Below are positions 1 through 6,955 of a stretch of DNA of 64,000 bases, piece after piece. The translations under genes and the position numbers were made by a program. Source of the stretch: Butyricicoccus_A sp963601915. Its GTDB lineage: Bacteria > Bacillota > Clostridia > Oscillospirales > Butyricicoccaceae. Within the stretch, counting starts at the first letter, position 1, and every line of letters begins with the position of its first letter. The notes under the pieces were generated by a model, which ran no database searches, was not told the origin of the DNA, and was given only the letters and a program-made list of their open reading frames with translations. Location: assembly GCA_963601915.1 (NCBI GenBank), contig CAVCGL010000005.1, forward strand, positions 1 to 64,000, given 5' to 3'.

Positions 1-1
1 C

Positions 2-391
2 TATACGACTGTTTTGAGTGAGATCTACAAAACACAATTAAACCCTACGATTAGTTATTTGCATGAACCGGGGGTTAGAAGATTTTCGTTGAGTTTAGAT
101 ATAGCGGAAATTTTCAAACCATTGTTGGGAGATCGTCTGATTTTTTCTATGTTAAATCGTGGACAGATTACGAAGAAGGATTTTACCGAAGGGTTAAATT
201 ATATGCATTTAACCAAAGAAGGATCGAGAAAAATTACGCGAGAGATGAATGAGCGATTGGGTAAAACCATTCGACATAAAACGTTGCAAAAAGATGTTTC
301 ATATCGATACTTAATTCGCTTGGAATGCTATAAGTTGATAAAAGATTTGACAGAGGAAAAGCCATATGAGCCGTTTGTTATTTGGTGGTAA
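2..391 (+). CDS. cas1: CRISPR-associated endonuclease Cas1 (C-terminal part)
   Basis: Partial gene: the frame is open from the window edge and only the last 129 residues are present. Cas1 is the catalytic integrase subunit of the Cas1-Cas2 complex that inserts new spacers at the leader end of a CRISPR array. The fragment carries the metal-binding His in YLHEP and the Asp in SLSLDIAEIFKP, the conserved C-terminal signature of Cas1. It ends two bases before the cas2 ATG, so the two are co-transcribed. An apparent TTG start at 14 is internal and should be ignored. The catalytic Glu lies in the part off the window and cannot be checked. Confidence 0.95.
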   Translation, partial: YTTVLSEIYKTQLNPTISYLHEPGVRRFSLSLDIAEIFKPLLGDRLIFSMLNRGQITKKDFTEGLNYMHLTKEGSRKITREMNERLGKTIRHKTLQKDVSYRYLIRLECYKLIKDLTEEKPYEPFVIWW

Positions 392-393
392 AT

Positions 394-672
394 ATGTATG
401 TTATTCTTGTATATGATATTGCAATGGATGACAATGGCGCGAAGGTTTCGCGCAATGTCTTTAAAATTTGTAAAAAGTATTTGACGCATGTACAATGTTC
501 TGTCTTTGAAGGAGAAATTTCTAAGGTACAAATGAAAAAACTCAAAACAGAACTTCAAGTATGGGTTCGAGAAGAAAAAGATTCCGTGATTCTTTTTCAT
601 AGCCGAAATGAACGATGGTTGGATAAAGATATTATGGGAAAACAAGATGCGATACTGGATAATTTCTTGTAA
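394..672 (+). CDS. cas2: CRISPR-associated protein Cas2
   Basis: A 92-residue protein, the usual Cas2 length, structural partner of Cas1 in spacer acquisition. It opens with the ferredoxin-like first strand MYVILVYDIA, ending in the conserved Asp of Cas2, and contains the typical HVQCSVFEGE segment. The ATG at 394 is chosen because it gives the canonical N-terminus; a longer frame starting at 382 would overlap the end of cas1. It is the last cas gene before the leader and array, which fits acquisition genes placed closest to the leader. The interference genes lie off the left edge, so the subtype cannot be fixed; repeat length and style suggest type I-B, with low certainty. Confidence 0.93.
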   Translation: MYVILVYDIAMDDNGAKVSRNVFKICKKYLTHVQCSVFEGEISKVQMKKLKTELQVWVREEKDSVILFHSRNERWLDKDIMGKQDAILDNFL

Positions 673-680
673 AAACAACT

Positions 681-718
681 GTCGACCTCTCTGCCTGCAA
701 AAAGATGGGGAGGTCGAC
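681..718 (+). terminator. Hairpin after cas2
   Basis: A perfect 9-bp inverted repeat (GTCGACCTC at 681-689, GAGGTCGAC at 710-718) with a 20-base loop, eight bases after the cas2 stop. No U-run follows, so it is either a weak terminator or an RNA-stabilising stem. Confidence 0.4.
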
Positions 719-937
719 ATGGCATGAAAAATCATCAAATCATTGCTAAATAGAGAGAAATATTTTTTGTTTTTTCAATTTTAAGCCGATAGAGGAAAAT
801 ATATTGCGTTTGTTTGTTAAATGAAAATCTAGATCGACAACGACCGAGAAAAATAGTTGCAATAATCACACAAAATTGATATACTGTATACCAGAACAAG
901 CCAATATAGTTCAAAATATCGGCTCGTTTGAAACACG
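719..937 (+). promoter_or_regulatory. CRISPR leader with promoter
   Basis: AT-rich non-coding stretch between cas2 and the first repeat. It contains a good sigma-A type promoter: TTGCAA at 857-862, a 17-base spacer and TATACT at 880-885. Transcription would start around 893, about 45 bases before the first repeat, and read through the array. Position between cas2 and the least degenerate repeats supports the leader assignment. The apparent minus-strand reading frame at 735-1019 lies across leader and repeats and is not a gene. Confidence 0.75.
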
Positions 938-1895
938 GTTTTAATCTGTCCATATTGGAATGTAAATTACAAGAAAACAAGTACATCAAGAGTATTTCGT
1001 TTTGTTTTAATCTGTCCATATTGGAATGTAAATGTACGAGTTGCTAATCGCTTCGGGTTTATCGCTTCCGAGTTTTAATCTGTCCATATTGGAATGTAAA
1101 TTTTTCGGCAGGATTGTGGTGCATACATGACGGAATGGGTTTTAATCTGTCCATATTGGAATGTAAATGTCGTAAAGGCTGTGCGGCGCGATGGCGATGC
1201 GCGTTTTAATCTGTCCATATTGGAATGTAAATGAGACAATAGTAGATGTGATTAGTAAAGTTGTTGCGTTTTAATCTGTCCATATTGGAATGTAAATACT
1301 GAGATTTGATTTTATTAAATTCAGAGAAGGTCGTTTTAATCCATCCATATTGGAATGTAAATACTGAGATGTGATTTCGAGGAGATTTCGGATGATGAGT
1401 TTTAATCTGTTCATATTGGAATGTAAATCGAACAATTACTGTTGCTTTTCGGCTAGAAGCTCGGGTTTTAATCTGTCTATATTGGAATGTAAATATGCAA
1501 CCGATGCGCTTATAACCTTCACAATACTTGGCTTTAATTTGTCCATATTGGAATGTAAATGAAACTGCGGGAAGGTTAAAAAACGTTATCGCAACTAGCT
1601 TTAATTTGTCCATATTGGAATGTAAATTTTCTACGCGCCTCTCCATTTCTTTCTGCGGCACAGCTTTAATTTGTCCATATTGGAATGTAAATCATATTTT
1701 CGGAAAGTCCGTGTTTCACCGTCTCGTCCGAGTTTTAATCTGTCCATATTGGAATGTAAATGACGTATCTAATGTCTTTCCGTTTTGTCGCAGCACTGGT
1801 TTTAATCCGTCCATATTGGAATGTAAATGTTTTACCGTCGTCAGGGCTTCGACCAATTTAACGTGGTTTTAATCCATCCACATTGGAACCTCAAC
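938..1895 (+). CRISPR. CRISPR array, 15 repeats and 14 spacers
   Basis: Thirty-base repeats beginning GTTTTAATCTGTCC and ending GGAATGTAAAT start at 938, 1004, 1072, 1139, 1203, 1268, 1333, 1399, 1465, 1531, 1598, 1663, 1732, 1799 and 1866. Spacers are 34 to 39 bases. The first six repeats are identical. Repeats 7, 8, 9 and 14 carry one or two changes, repeats 10-12 share a variant starting GCTTTAATTTG, and the last (1866-1895) is degenerate at its 3' end. Degeneration away from cas2 places the leader on the left and transcription on the plus strand. The crRNA 5' handle would be the last 8 bases, ATGTAAAT. Confidence 0.98.
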
Positions 1896-1910
1896 CGACG
1901 TATTTACAAG

Positions 1911-1949
1911 CAAAAATCGCTCAAACCTTACGGTCTGGGCGATTTTTTT
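1911..1949. terminator. Bidirectional terminator between CRISPR array and lysis cassette
   Basis: A 16-bp stem with one mismatch and one G-T pair, loop TTAC, flanked by A-run and T-run, so it can end transcription from both sides: the crRNA precursor on plus and the endolysin transcript on minus. Confidence 0.8.
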
Positions 1950-1964
1950 ATAGCATTTTATCTG

Positions 1965-2726
1965 TCAGAGCTTGAGCAGACCGGCTTTATCGAGGATGGT
2001 AAACACGCGGCAGAGGTCTTCGCTCAATTCCAGTCCATTTCCGGTACCGGAGATTGCACCGGCATCCAACAGCTTTTTGACTGCGGTTTGATAATATGCT
2101 GGAATGTCCTGAAATTCTTTGTAATACTTCATATCAATTTCCTCCTGTTTGGGTAAAAATGCAGGTGTTTGCGTTGGACGAGAGAGCAGATAATAGCTGG
2201 GTGCACGGTCAATGGTTGCTTTGCCGCATTGTGTCAAGCTGGTTTGTATCACACCTTTTTGTATCACTTGAACATAGTTGCGGCGGATGGCATTGGCGGT
2301 ATATTTGTTGCCATACCAATAGCTGTCGAGAACCGTAATGGTACTGCCTTTGGCAGCGGCGGCACAGACAAAATGTCCACTGGTCGAAAACAGCTTGTAT
2401 TCGGTTCCTGCGTGTAAAATCGCTGTGCCGCCGGATTTCAAATGTGAAAGCAGCTCCGCATTTTTGCTGGTTGTGCGATAGACAAAAGGATATTTTTTTG
2501 CGGCGGCTTTGAGCAGGGTAGACATGACGGTGCCTCCCGTCACCCGTGCACCAGAGCTGACTGCCAGCTTGCACATAGTTGGCAAACTAACTGTTGCAAT
2601 GTCTAAGACGCGCAGAGCATTGCACAAACTGGCAGGGCCGCAGGCGGAAGAATAAATTGTACCCTGTCCATACTTGACGGATTTATACCGCGGCTCCGTT
2701 TGGAATGTGACATCGTACATGCTCAT
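1965..2726 (-). CDS. C39-like cysteine peptidase, probable phage-type endolysin
   Basis: 253 residues. The first part resembles papain-fold C39-like peptidases: an early Cys in SSACGPASLCNALR (probable nucleophile), then SGHFVCAAA (probable catalytic His) and VLDSYW (probable Asp). The last 50 residues, starting near MKYYKEFQDIPAYY and ending in a SEDLCRVFTILDKAGLL-type segment, resemble a C-terminal module seen on many clostridial phage amidases, probably wall-binding. The start at 2726 is chosen because its ATG overlaps the holin stop as ATGA and an AAAGGA ribosome site precedes it; a longer frame to 2780 would lie inside the holin gene. Context with holin and XhlA-like genes points to peptidoglycan hydrolysis during lysis; the cleavage specificity is inferred. 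Confidence 0.75.
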   Translation of the reverse strand: MSMYDVTFQTEPRYKSVKYGQGTIYSSACGPASLCNALRVLDIATVSLPTMCKLAVSSGARVTGGTVMSTLLKAAAKKYPFVYRTTSKNAELLSHLKSGGTAILHAGTEYKLFSTSGHFVCAAAAKGSTITVLDSYWYGNKYTANAIRRNYVQVIQKGVIQTSLTQCGKATIDRAPSYYLLSRPTQTPAFLPKQEEIDMKYYKEFQDIPAYYQTAVKKLLDAGAISGTGNGLELSEDLCRVFTILDKAGLLKL

Positions 2727-2998
2727 GATCCTTTCTGTTCCGAATCCTGCTTGCGGTCTTTTTCTTGGCATTTGCGCCATTCGTCCGCTTCACAAGCTAA
2801 ACAGGTGAAGCTGTTGTTTTTCCACCAAGCGGCAATGGATGCGCCAATCGTCCAACACAATGAGACGAGCTGATAAATATCACTGTTTGCGAAAGAAATC
2901 GCAGATTTTCCCTCAATGGCTAAGACCTGATTGATGAGAGCCAAAACGAGAATAATGGTACGGGCGATGGTATCCGAACTGATGGTCTGTGTGCGCAT
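2723..2998 (-). CDS. Phage holin, SPP1 family
   Basis: 91 residues, the length of SPP1-type holins, which form membrane lesions that release endolysin. The family core is visible: TIARTIILVLALINQVLA (first membrane segment), then LVSLCWTIGASIAAWWKNN (second membrane segment and the typical WWKNNSFT end). The tail is charged and rich in Glu, Lys and Cys. The ATG at 2998 has an AAAGGAGG site; the longer frame to 3043 begins before that site. It overlaps the endolysin by four bases and follows the XhlA-like gene by 14, forming one small operon. Confidence 0.88.
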   Translation of the reverse strand: MRTQTISSDTIARTIILVLALINQVLAIEGKSAISFANSDIYQLVSLCWTIGASIAAWWKNNSFTCLACEADEWRKCQEKDRKQDSEQKGS

Positions 2999-3012
2999 AG
3001 AAATCGCCTCCT

Positions 3013-3204
3013 TTACAATATTATAGATATGATGGCACCGCAAACGGTGACACCAACAGCGGCGAGAATTGCCATAATAATGTTGAGCTTGGTGGAAATA
3101 ACTGCGAATTCAATGTTCCCACGTCCGAGACGCTGTTCGTGTGATTCGACAATTTCCATTAGTTTTTTTAGCTCTGGGCAAGGTGTCCCGTGAAATTCTG
3201 ACAT
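3013..3204 (-). CDS. XhlA-like haemolysin/holin-associated small protein
   Basis: 63 residues: a hydrophilic N-terminal half with a short helical stretch (ELKKLMEIVESHEQRLG) and one C-terminal membrane segment (IIMAILAAVGVTVCGAIISIIL). This architecture and its place before a holin match XhlA, the membrane partner in PBSX-type lysis cassettes. A GGAGGTGA ribosome site precedes the ATG. It is first of three genes in a minus-strand lysis cassette. Assignment rests on architecture and context more than on sequence motifs. Confidence 0.65.
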   Translation of the reverse strand: MSEFHGTPCPELKKLMEIVESHEQRLGRGNIEFAVISTKLNIIMAILAAVGVTVCGAIISIIL

Positions 3205-3237
3205 ACGTTCACCTCCATGTCATATTGAGATGCCTTT

Positions 3238-3265
3238 ATAATAAGCTGGAAAATTTTTCTGTAAA
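3238..3265 (-). promoter_or_regulatory. Possible promoter of the lysis cassette
   Basis: On the minus strand TTTACA (3260-3265), a 16-base gap and TATTAT (3238-3243), about 35 bases before the XhlA-like start. Moderate match to sigma-A. Confidence 0.4.
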
Positions 3266-3293
3266 GATCAATTTCTTGCAAGCCTGTGGAAAA

Positions 3294-3320
3294 TAAAAAA
3301 ACACCGCCTTTCGGCGGTGC
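3294..3320 (-). terminator. Terminator of the amidohydrolase gene
   Basis: Stem CACCGCC/GGCGGTG with loop TTTC, followed on the minus strand by a run of seven T. It separates the amidohydrolase transcript from the lysis cassette. Confidence 0.85.
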
Positions 3321-3334
3321 AATGCGAAACTTGC

Positions 3335-4141
3335 TTACAGATGATATACCTGCTTTGCGGTCTGATAAAAAACCTTCTCGTGATGCTTTTCCGGAATCAA
3401 ACGCTGCATAAAGTGAATATACTGCTCCATGTTGACGAGCGGCCAGTCGGTGCCGTACATGACTTTCTCATATCCGCCTGCGTAGCCCAGCCACGTGCGG
3501 AGCAGAGAAAAATATCCGCTGTTTTCTTCAAACAGTTCATCCAAATCAAATAATCCTTCGAGCAGACCGGACAGATCGGCGAAAACATTGGCATTTTTTT
3601 CCAGGACAGCGGCGCTGTCCGGCAGCCACGGATTGCCGAAATGACACATGACAAACCGCGTCTTAGGGAACTGTGCGGCGGCTTCATCGACGGTGAGCGG
3701 ATGGCAGTATTTCAAAAATCCCATGCCGTTGGCAGTTGATCCGGTGTGAATGGCAACCGGCTTATCGTACTGTGCTGCCAGTTCATACAGCGGGAAAAAG
3801 CGTTGATCTCCAACATATACATGATTATATCCGGGGTACAGCTTGATGCCGACACAGCTTTCGCGCTGTAGATTTTGTTCCAGCAGGTCGAGAATGTGGG
3901 CATCCGGCAGTGCTTCCATAATTTGATTGTCCAGACCGATACAATACCGCAAAAAATCGGGATATTGGTGGCATTCCGGACGAATGCTGCCATTTCCCAT
4001 GACGACCGCCCGTTCTATATTTAAACGGACAAATTCTTCTTGTAAGTGCTGTTCGGTATATTGATGGCCCACTTGCTCAGCCATCGGCGCAAAGCCGGCG
4101 ATGGCTTTGCTGAAATGAATATGCGCATCAATAATTTTCAT
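3335..4141 (-). CDS. Metal-dependent amidohydrolase (amidohydrolase-2 type TIM barrel)
   Basis: 268 residues. The N-terminus MKIIDAHIHF holds the HxH metal motif of the amidohydrolase superfamily. Further metal or catalytic positions are the Lys/His pattern in GIKLYPGYNH, AIHTGS, the His in VMCHFG and the Asp in MYGTDWP, the order found in amidohydrolase-2 proteins (decarboxylases and small hydrolases). The substrate is unknown. The start at 4141 places the HxH motif correctly; the frame extends to 4342 only because no stop occurs. It is transcribed away from a Crp/Fnr-type regulator, and its promoter -10 box lies inside a palindrome, suggesting control by that regulator. Confidence 0.88.
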   Translation of the reverse strand: MKIIDAHIHFSKAIAGFAPMAEQVGHQYTEQHLQEEFVRLNIERAVVMGNGSIRPECHQYPDFLRYCIGLDNQIMEALPDAHILDLLEQNLQRESCVGIKLYPGYNHVYVGDQRFFPLYELAAQYDKPVAIHTGSTANGMGFLKYCHPLTVDEAAAQFPKTRFVMCHFGNPWLPDSAAVLEKNANVFADLSGLLEGLFDLDELFEENSGYFSLLRTWLGYAGGYEKVMYGTDWPLVNMEQYIHFMQRLIPEKHHEKVFYQTAKQVYHL

Positions 4142-4161
4142 AAAGATTACTCCGTTTCTTC

Positions 4162-4203
4162 TATCATAAAATTTATGATACTGTATTTTTCGTGCTTGGT
4201 CAA
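4162..4203 (-). promoter_or_regulatory. Amidohydrolase promoter with overlapping palindromic operator
   Basis: On the minus strand TTGACC (4198-4203), a 17-base spacer and TATCAT (4175-4180). The -10 box is embedded in a perfect 19-bp palindrome TATCATAAA-A-TTTATGATA at 4162-4180. This is a plausible operator for the divergently encoded Crp/Fnr-type regulator, inferred from position only. Confidence 0.6.
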
Positions 4204-4292
4204 GCGGCGCATAGAAAACAAAATTGTATCGGTAAACCGGAAGAAAGAGAAAAAATGCATGGTAAATCAGGGAAAACATTGTCAAAATCTGG

Positions 4293-4321
4293 TTGACGAT
4301 GTCTGTGATACGCGGTATAAT
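4293..4321 (+). promoter_or_regulatory. Promoter of the Crp/Fnr regulator gene
   Basis: TTGACG (4293-4298), 17-base spacer and consensus TATAAT (4316-4321), 50 bases before the ATG at 4372. Confidence 0.75.
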
Positions 4322-4371
4322 TTTTCCAATAGAAGGTTGCACAGATCGGGCAGATGGCGAGGAGGTATACC

Positions 4372-5061
4372 ATGGCGCTGACGGCGAAACAAGAAAACAA
4401 GTTCTTGCATTCCAGCTTGTTTTCCGGCTGTGATATCAAAGGCTTTCGTAGGCTGACGCAGATCATGATGCCGTTCAGTCTGCTGAAAGGAGAAACTCTC
4501 CAAGAATTGCAGGAAGAGGAAACCATGGGATTTCTGCTGTCTGGAAAACTGGAAGTCACGAATCTGCACGGCGTGTTATATTACAATATATGCCCCGGTG
4601 AGTTTATTGGCGTAGAAGATTTGTTTTCTGAGGTTCTTCCGGTGGTAGAGTGCTGCGTGACGGCAAAGAAAAACAGTGTCTTGACGTTTTTGAAAAAACA
4701 GCAGCTGCGTGATTTGCTGGAAGAAAATGCAACCGTTCGGGAAAATTATCTGACGATGCTGGCAGATCAGGTGCACCATTCGGTCAATCGCTTGCAGCAG
4801 TTTACGGCACCGACACCGGGCATTGCGCTGGGCATGTACCTGATGCAGCACGAGGAACAGGGAATGGTGCGGTTGGTGGATGGCTTTGCTGGTCTGGCGC
4901 GGCGGCTCAATGTCAGCCGTGCAACACTGTATCGTTCTTTGGCGGAGCTGGAGGGCTTACAGCTCATTTCTCATATGGAAAAAACCATCACCATTTTGGA
5001 TGCCAAACGACTGCATAGCTATGTTCACATGCAGTCTGATATAGCGGCTCTTTTGGATTGA
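4372..5061 (+). CDS. Crp/Fnr family transcriptional regulator
   Basis: 229 residues, typical of the family. An N-terminal cyclic-nucleotide-binding-like beta-roll (about residues 20-115, with MGFLLSGKLEV and NICPGEFIGVEDLF) is followed by a dimer helix and a C-terminal helix-turn-helix (GLARRLNVSRATLYRSLAEL). No cluster of Cys for an Fe-S centre is seen, so it is not a classic Fnr. The start at 4372 follows a GAGGAGG site; an earlier ATG at 4354 lies before that site. It is divergent from an amidohydrolase with a palindrome in that promoter, a usual arrangement for a local regulator. The effector is unknown. Confidence 0.88.
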   Translation: MALTAKQENKFLHSSLFSGCDIKGFRRLTQIMMPFSLLKGETLQELQEEETMGFLLSGKLEVTNLHGVLYYNICPGEFIGVEDLFSEVLPVVECCVTAKKNSVLTFLKKQQLRDLLEENATVRENYLTMLADQVHHSVNRLQQFTAPTPGIALGMYLMQHEEQGMVRLVDGFAGLARRLNVSRATLYRSLAELEGLQLISHMEKTITILDAKRLHSYVHMQSDIAALLD

Positions 5062-5066
5062 GGAGC

Positions 5067-5108
5067 AAACAAACAGCGCAGATCGAGTGTGATCTGCGCT
5101 GTTTGTTT
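5067..5108 (+). terminator. Terminator after the Crp/Fnr gene
   Basis: A perfect 18-bp stem (5067-5084 with 5091-5108) and a 6-base loop, five bases after the stop codon, ending in a T-rich arm. Confidence 0.85.
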
Positions 5109-5246
5109 AAACGAGAGATGAGACGACAAATACCATCTGCACATGTGAAAGATGATTGAAGATGTGTATAGAGGAATAGAGTTTGTTTTTCGTGATACGA
5201 AGGTTTCCGCTGCGTGTGACGAAACAGCGGAAAAGGAGGTGCAGAT

Positions 5247-5282
5247 ATGGCCTGCGTCTCATACTCTGGTATGCTGAAATAA
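5247..5282 (+). other. Possible 11-codon micro-ORF with strong ribosome site
   Basis: AAAAGGAGGTG followed seven bases later by ATG encodes MACVSYSGMLK and a stop. Just upstream is a 9-bp stem (TTTCCGCTG / CAGCGGAAA) whose 3' arm touches the ribosome site. No gene on this strand follows. A 41-codon frame at 5152-5277 overlaps in another register. Neither is recognised; the ribosome site is the only positive evidence. The rest of 5109-5279 shows nothing else. Confidence 0.3.
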
Positions 5283-5315
5283 AAAAAGAACGTCGCAGAA
5301 TACCTTCTGCAACGT
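5280..5315 (-). terminator. Distal terminator of the sipL-spoIVA transcript
   Basis: Stem ACGTTGCAGAA/TTCTGCGACGT with one mismatch and loop GGTA, followed on the minus strand by a run of T. It is the first good terminator downstream of spoIVA on that strand. Confidence 0.7.
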
Positions 5316-5417
5316 CCTTGTTAGCATGTGTTTAGTATAGCGGCTTTTTATCGCATTGTCAATTAAAAAGTGCACAAAATTTGATAAAAACACGGGCGCT
5401 TTCTCGCTTTTAGAAAT

Positions 5418-5440
5418 ATTTAAGTAGAAACTACTTAAAT
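5418..5440. repeat. Perfect inverted repeat downstream of spoIVA
   Basis: ATTTAAGTAG, three bases, CTACTTAAAT. It lies 20 bases past the spoIVA stop; it could be a weak mRNA 3' hairpin or a protein site. No T-run follows. Confidence 0.5.
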
Positions 5441-5460
5441 AGGGTAATGCGGGTAATGTC

Positions 5461-6939
5461 CTATAGAATGATGCAGATCAGGCCGCCGGAACCTTCGTTG
5501 ATGATACGTTCCAGCGTTTCTTGCAGCTTGCTGCGGGCTTCTTCCGGCATACGGGCGAGCTTGGTGTTCATGCCTTCACTGACCAGCTCATTCAGAGATT
5601 TGCCGAAGATATTGGTTTGCCAAATGCGTTCAGGTTCTCCGTTAAATTCTGACATCAGATAGGCGACAAGATCTGCTGACTGCTTTTCCGATCCGACAAT
5701 AGGAGAGACCTCGGTTTGAATATCTGCACGAATCATGTGAATAGACGGTGCAGAAGCGGTCAGGCGCACGCCGTATCGTCCGCCCTGCCGGACAATTTCC
5801 GGTTCATCCAAGGTCAGCTCGTCAATGGTTGGCATGACGATACCGTAGCCGGTTTGCTGTACCTGCTGTAGGGCGCCGTCAAACCGTTGATATTCTTTTT
5901 GTACCGCGGCGAGCTTGGTGAGCAGCGGGATGAGATCCTGTTCTCCATGGATAGACAGACCGGATTGCTCACCGGCGATCTGATAGAAAATTTCCTGCGG
6001 AATCCGTATTTCCAGCCGAACACTGCCAGTACCCAGTTCCATCGAAAGAACCTGCGCGTCCGATACATATTCTGTCTGCGCCAAAGCCTGTGCACAGGCC
6101 TTCATGCCGCGCATCCGACCGATATGACTGGCCTGCGTGCGAATGCCGTCATACACGGCTTCTTTGACGCGGTGACCGGCAGGAAGCGTGTTGACCCATG
6201 GCGGCAGAACAATCCCCACTTCGCGCACGGGGAATTCATACAATACGGCCTTGAGTACAGCCCCCATTTCCTCCGTATCCATGTTCATACAGTCTGCGGC
6301 GATAGCGGTGACATCATAGGAATCGGAAATTTGCTGACAGATGCGCTGCGCATCTGCGCCGTTTGGCTGCATGGAATTGACGAGAACGAGAAAGGGCTTG
6401 TGCAGACTCTTTAATTCTCGGATGACGCGATCCTCTGCATCCAGATATGCTTCGCGCGGAAAATCTGTCACCGAGCCGTCTGTCGTGACCACCAGACCGA
6501 TGGTCGAGTGGTCGGCAATCACCTTTCTCGTGCCCAGTTCCGCTGCCTGCGCCATGGGAATCGGCGTATCACTCCATGGCGTGGATACCATCCGCGGCGT
6601 ATCTTCTTCGCTTTGTCCCAGAGCACCGTCAATGAGATACCCGACACAATCAACCAGACGAATCTTGCATGTCCCATCGTCATCCAGTGCAATTTCGGCA
6701 GCTTCTTCCGGCACAAATTTGGGCTCTGCGGTCATGATCGTCCGACCGGAACCGGACTGAGGCAGCTCGTCTTTGGCGCGCTCGCGTCGATACACGTTGT
6801 CGATGCCGGGCAGCACGAGGGTTTCCATGAATCGCTTGATGAGCGTGGATTTTCCAGTCCGAACCGGCCCGACAACGCCGATATAAATGGTGCCGCCGGT
6901 GCGGCGGCTAATATCTTCGTATAGCTTCTGACGTTCCAT
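5461..6939 (-). CDS. spoIVA: Stage IV sporulation protein A, spore coat morphogenetic ATPase
   Basis: 492 residues, the same size as the Bacillus protein. SpoIVA polymerises in an ATP-dependent way on the outer forespore membrane to form the basement layer of the coat; SpoVM anchors it to the membrane. The Walker A motif GPVRTGKS is at residues 24-31, and the Walker B-like region LVDCVGYLIDGALG follows near residue 100. The start at 6939 gives the canonical MERQKLYEDIS N-terminus and follows a GGAGG site; an upstream extension to 7035 would overlap sipL. It lies 16 bases after sipL, so the two are probably co-transcribed. A spoVM gene is present at 10825-10911. Confidence 0.97.
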   Translation of the reverse strand: MERQKLYEDISRRTGGTIYIGVVGPVRTGKSTLIKRFMETLVLPGIDNVYRRERAKDELPQSGSGRTIMTAEPKFVPEEAAEIALDDDGTCKIRLVDCVGYLIDGALGQSEEDTPRMVSTPWSDTPIPMAQAAELGTRKVIADHSTIGLVVTTDGSVTDFPREAYLDAEDRVIRELKSLHKPFLVLVNSMQPNGADAQRICQQISDSYDVTAIAADCMNMDTEEMGAVLKAVLYEFPVREVGIVLPPWVNTLPAGHRVKEAVYDGIRTQASHIGRMRGMKACAQALAQTEYVSDAQVLSMELGTGSVRLEIRIPQEIFYQIAGEQSGLSIHGEQDLIPLLTKLAAVQKEYQRFDGALQQVQQTGYGIVMPTIDELTLDEPEIVRQGGRYGVRLTASAPSIHMIRADIQTEVSPIVGSEKQSADLVAYLMSEFNGEPERIWQTNIFGKSLNELVSEGMNTKLARMPEEARSKLQETLERIINEGSGGLICIIL

Positions 6940-6955
6940 ATACACCTCCGTGTAC

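Noticed and set aside
735..1019. Minus-strand reading frame across the CRISPR leader
   Set aside because: It includes two CRISPR repeats and AT-rich leader; no ribosome site or recognisable protein.
1206..1872. Overlapping reading frames on both strands inside the CRISPR array
   Set aside because: They consist of the repeat translated again and again with spacer fragments; no gene signal.
1965..2780. 271-residue start for the endolysin
   Set aside because: The extra 18 residues lie in the holin gene, and the ATGA overlap with a ribosome site at 2726 is the better start.
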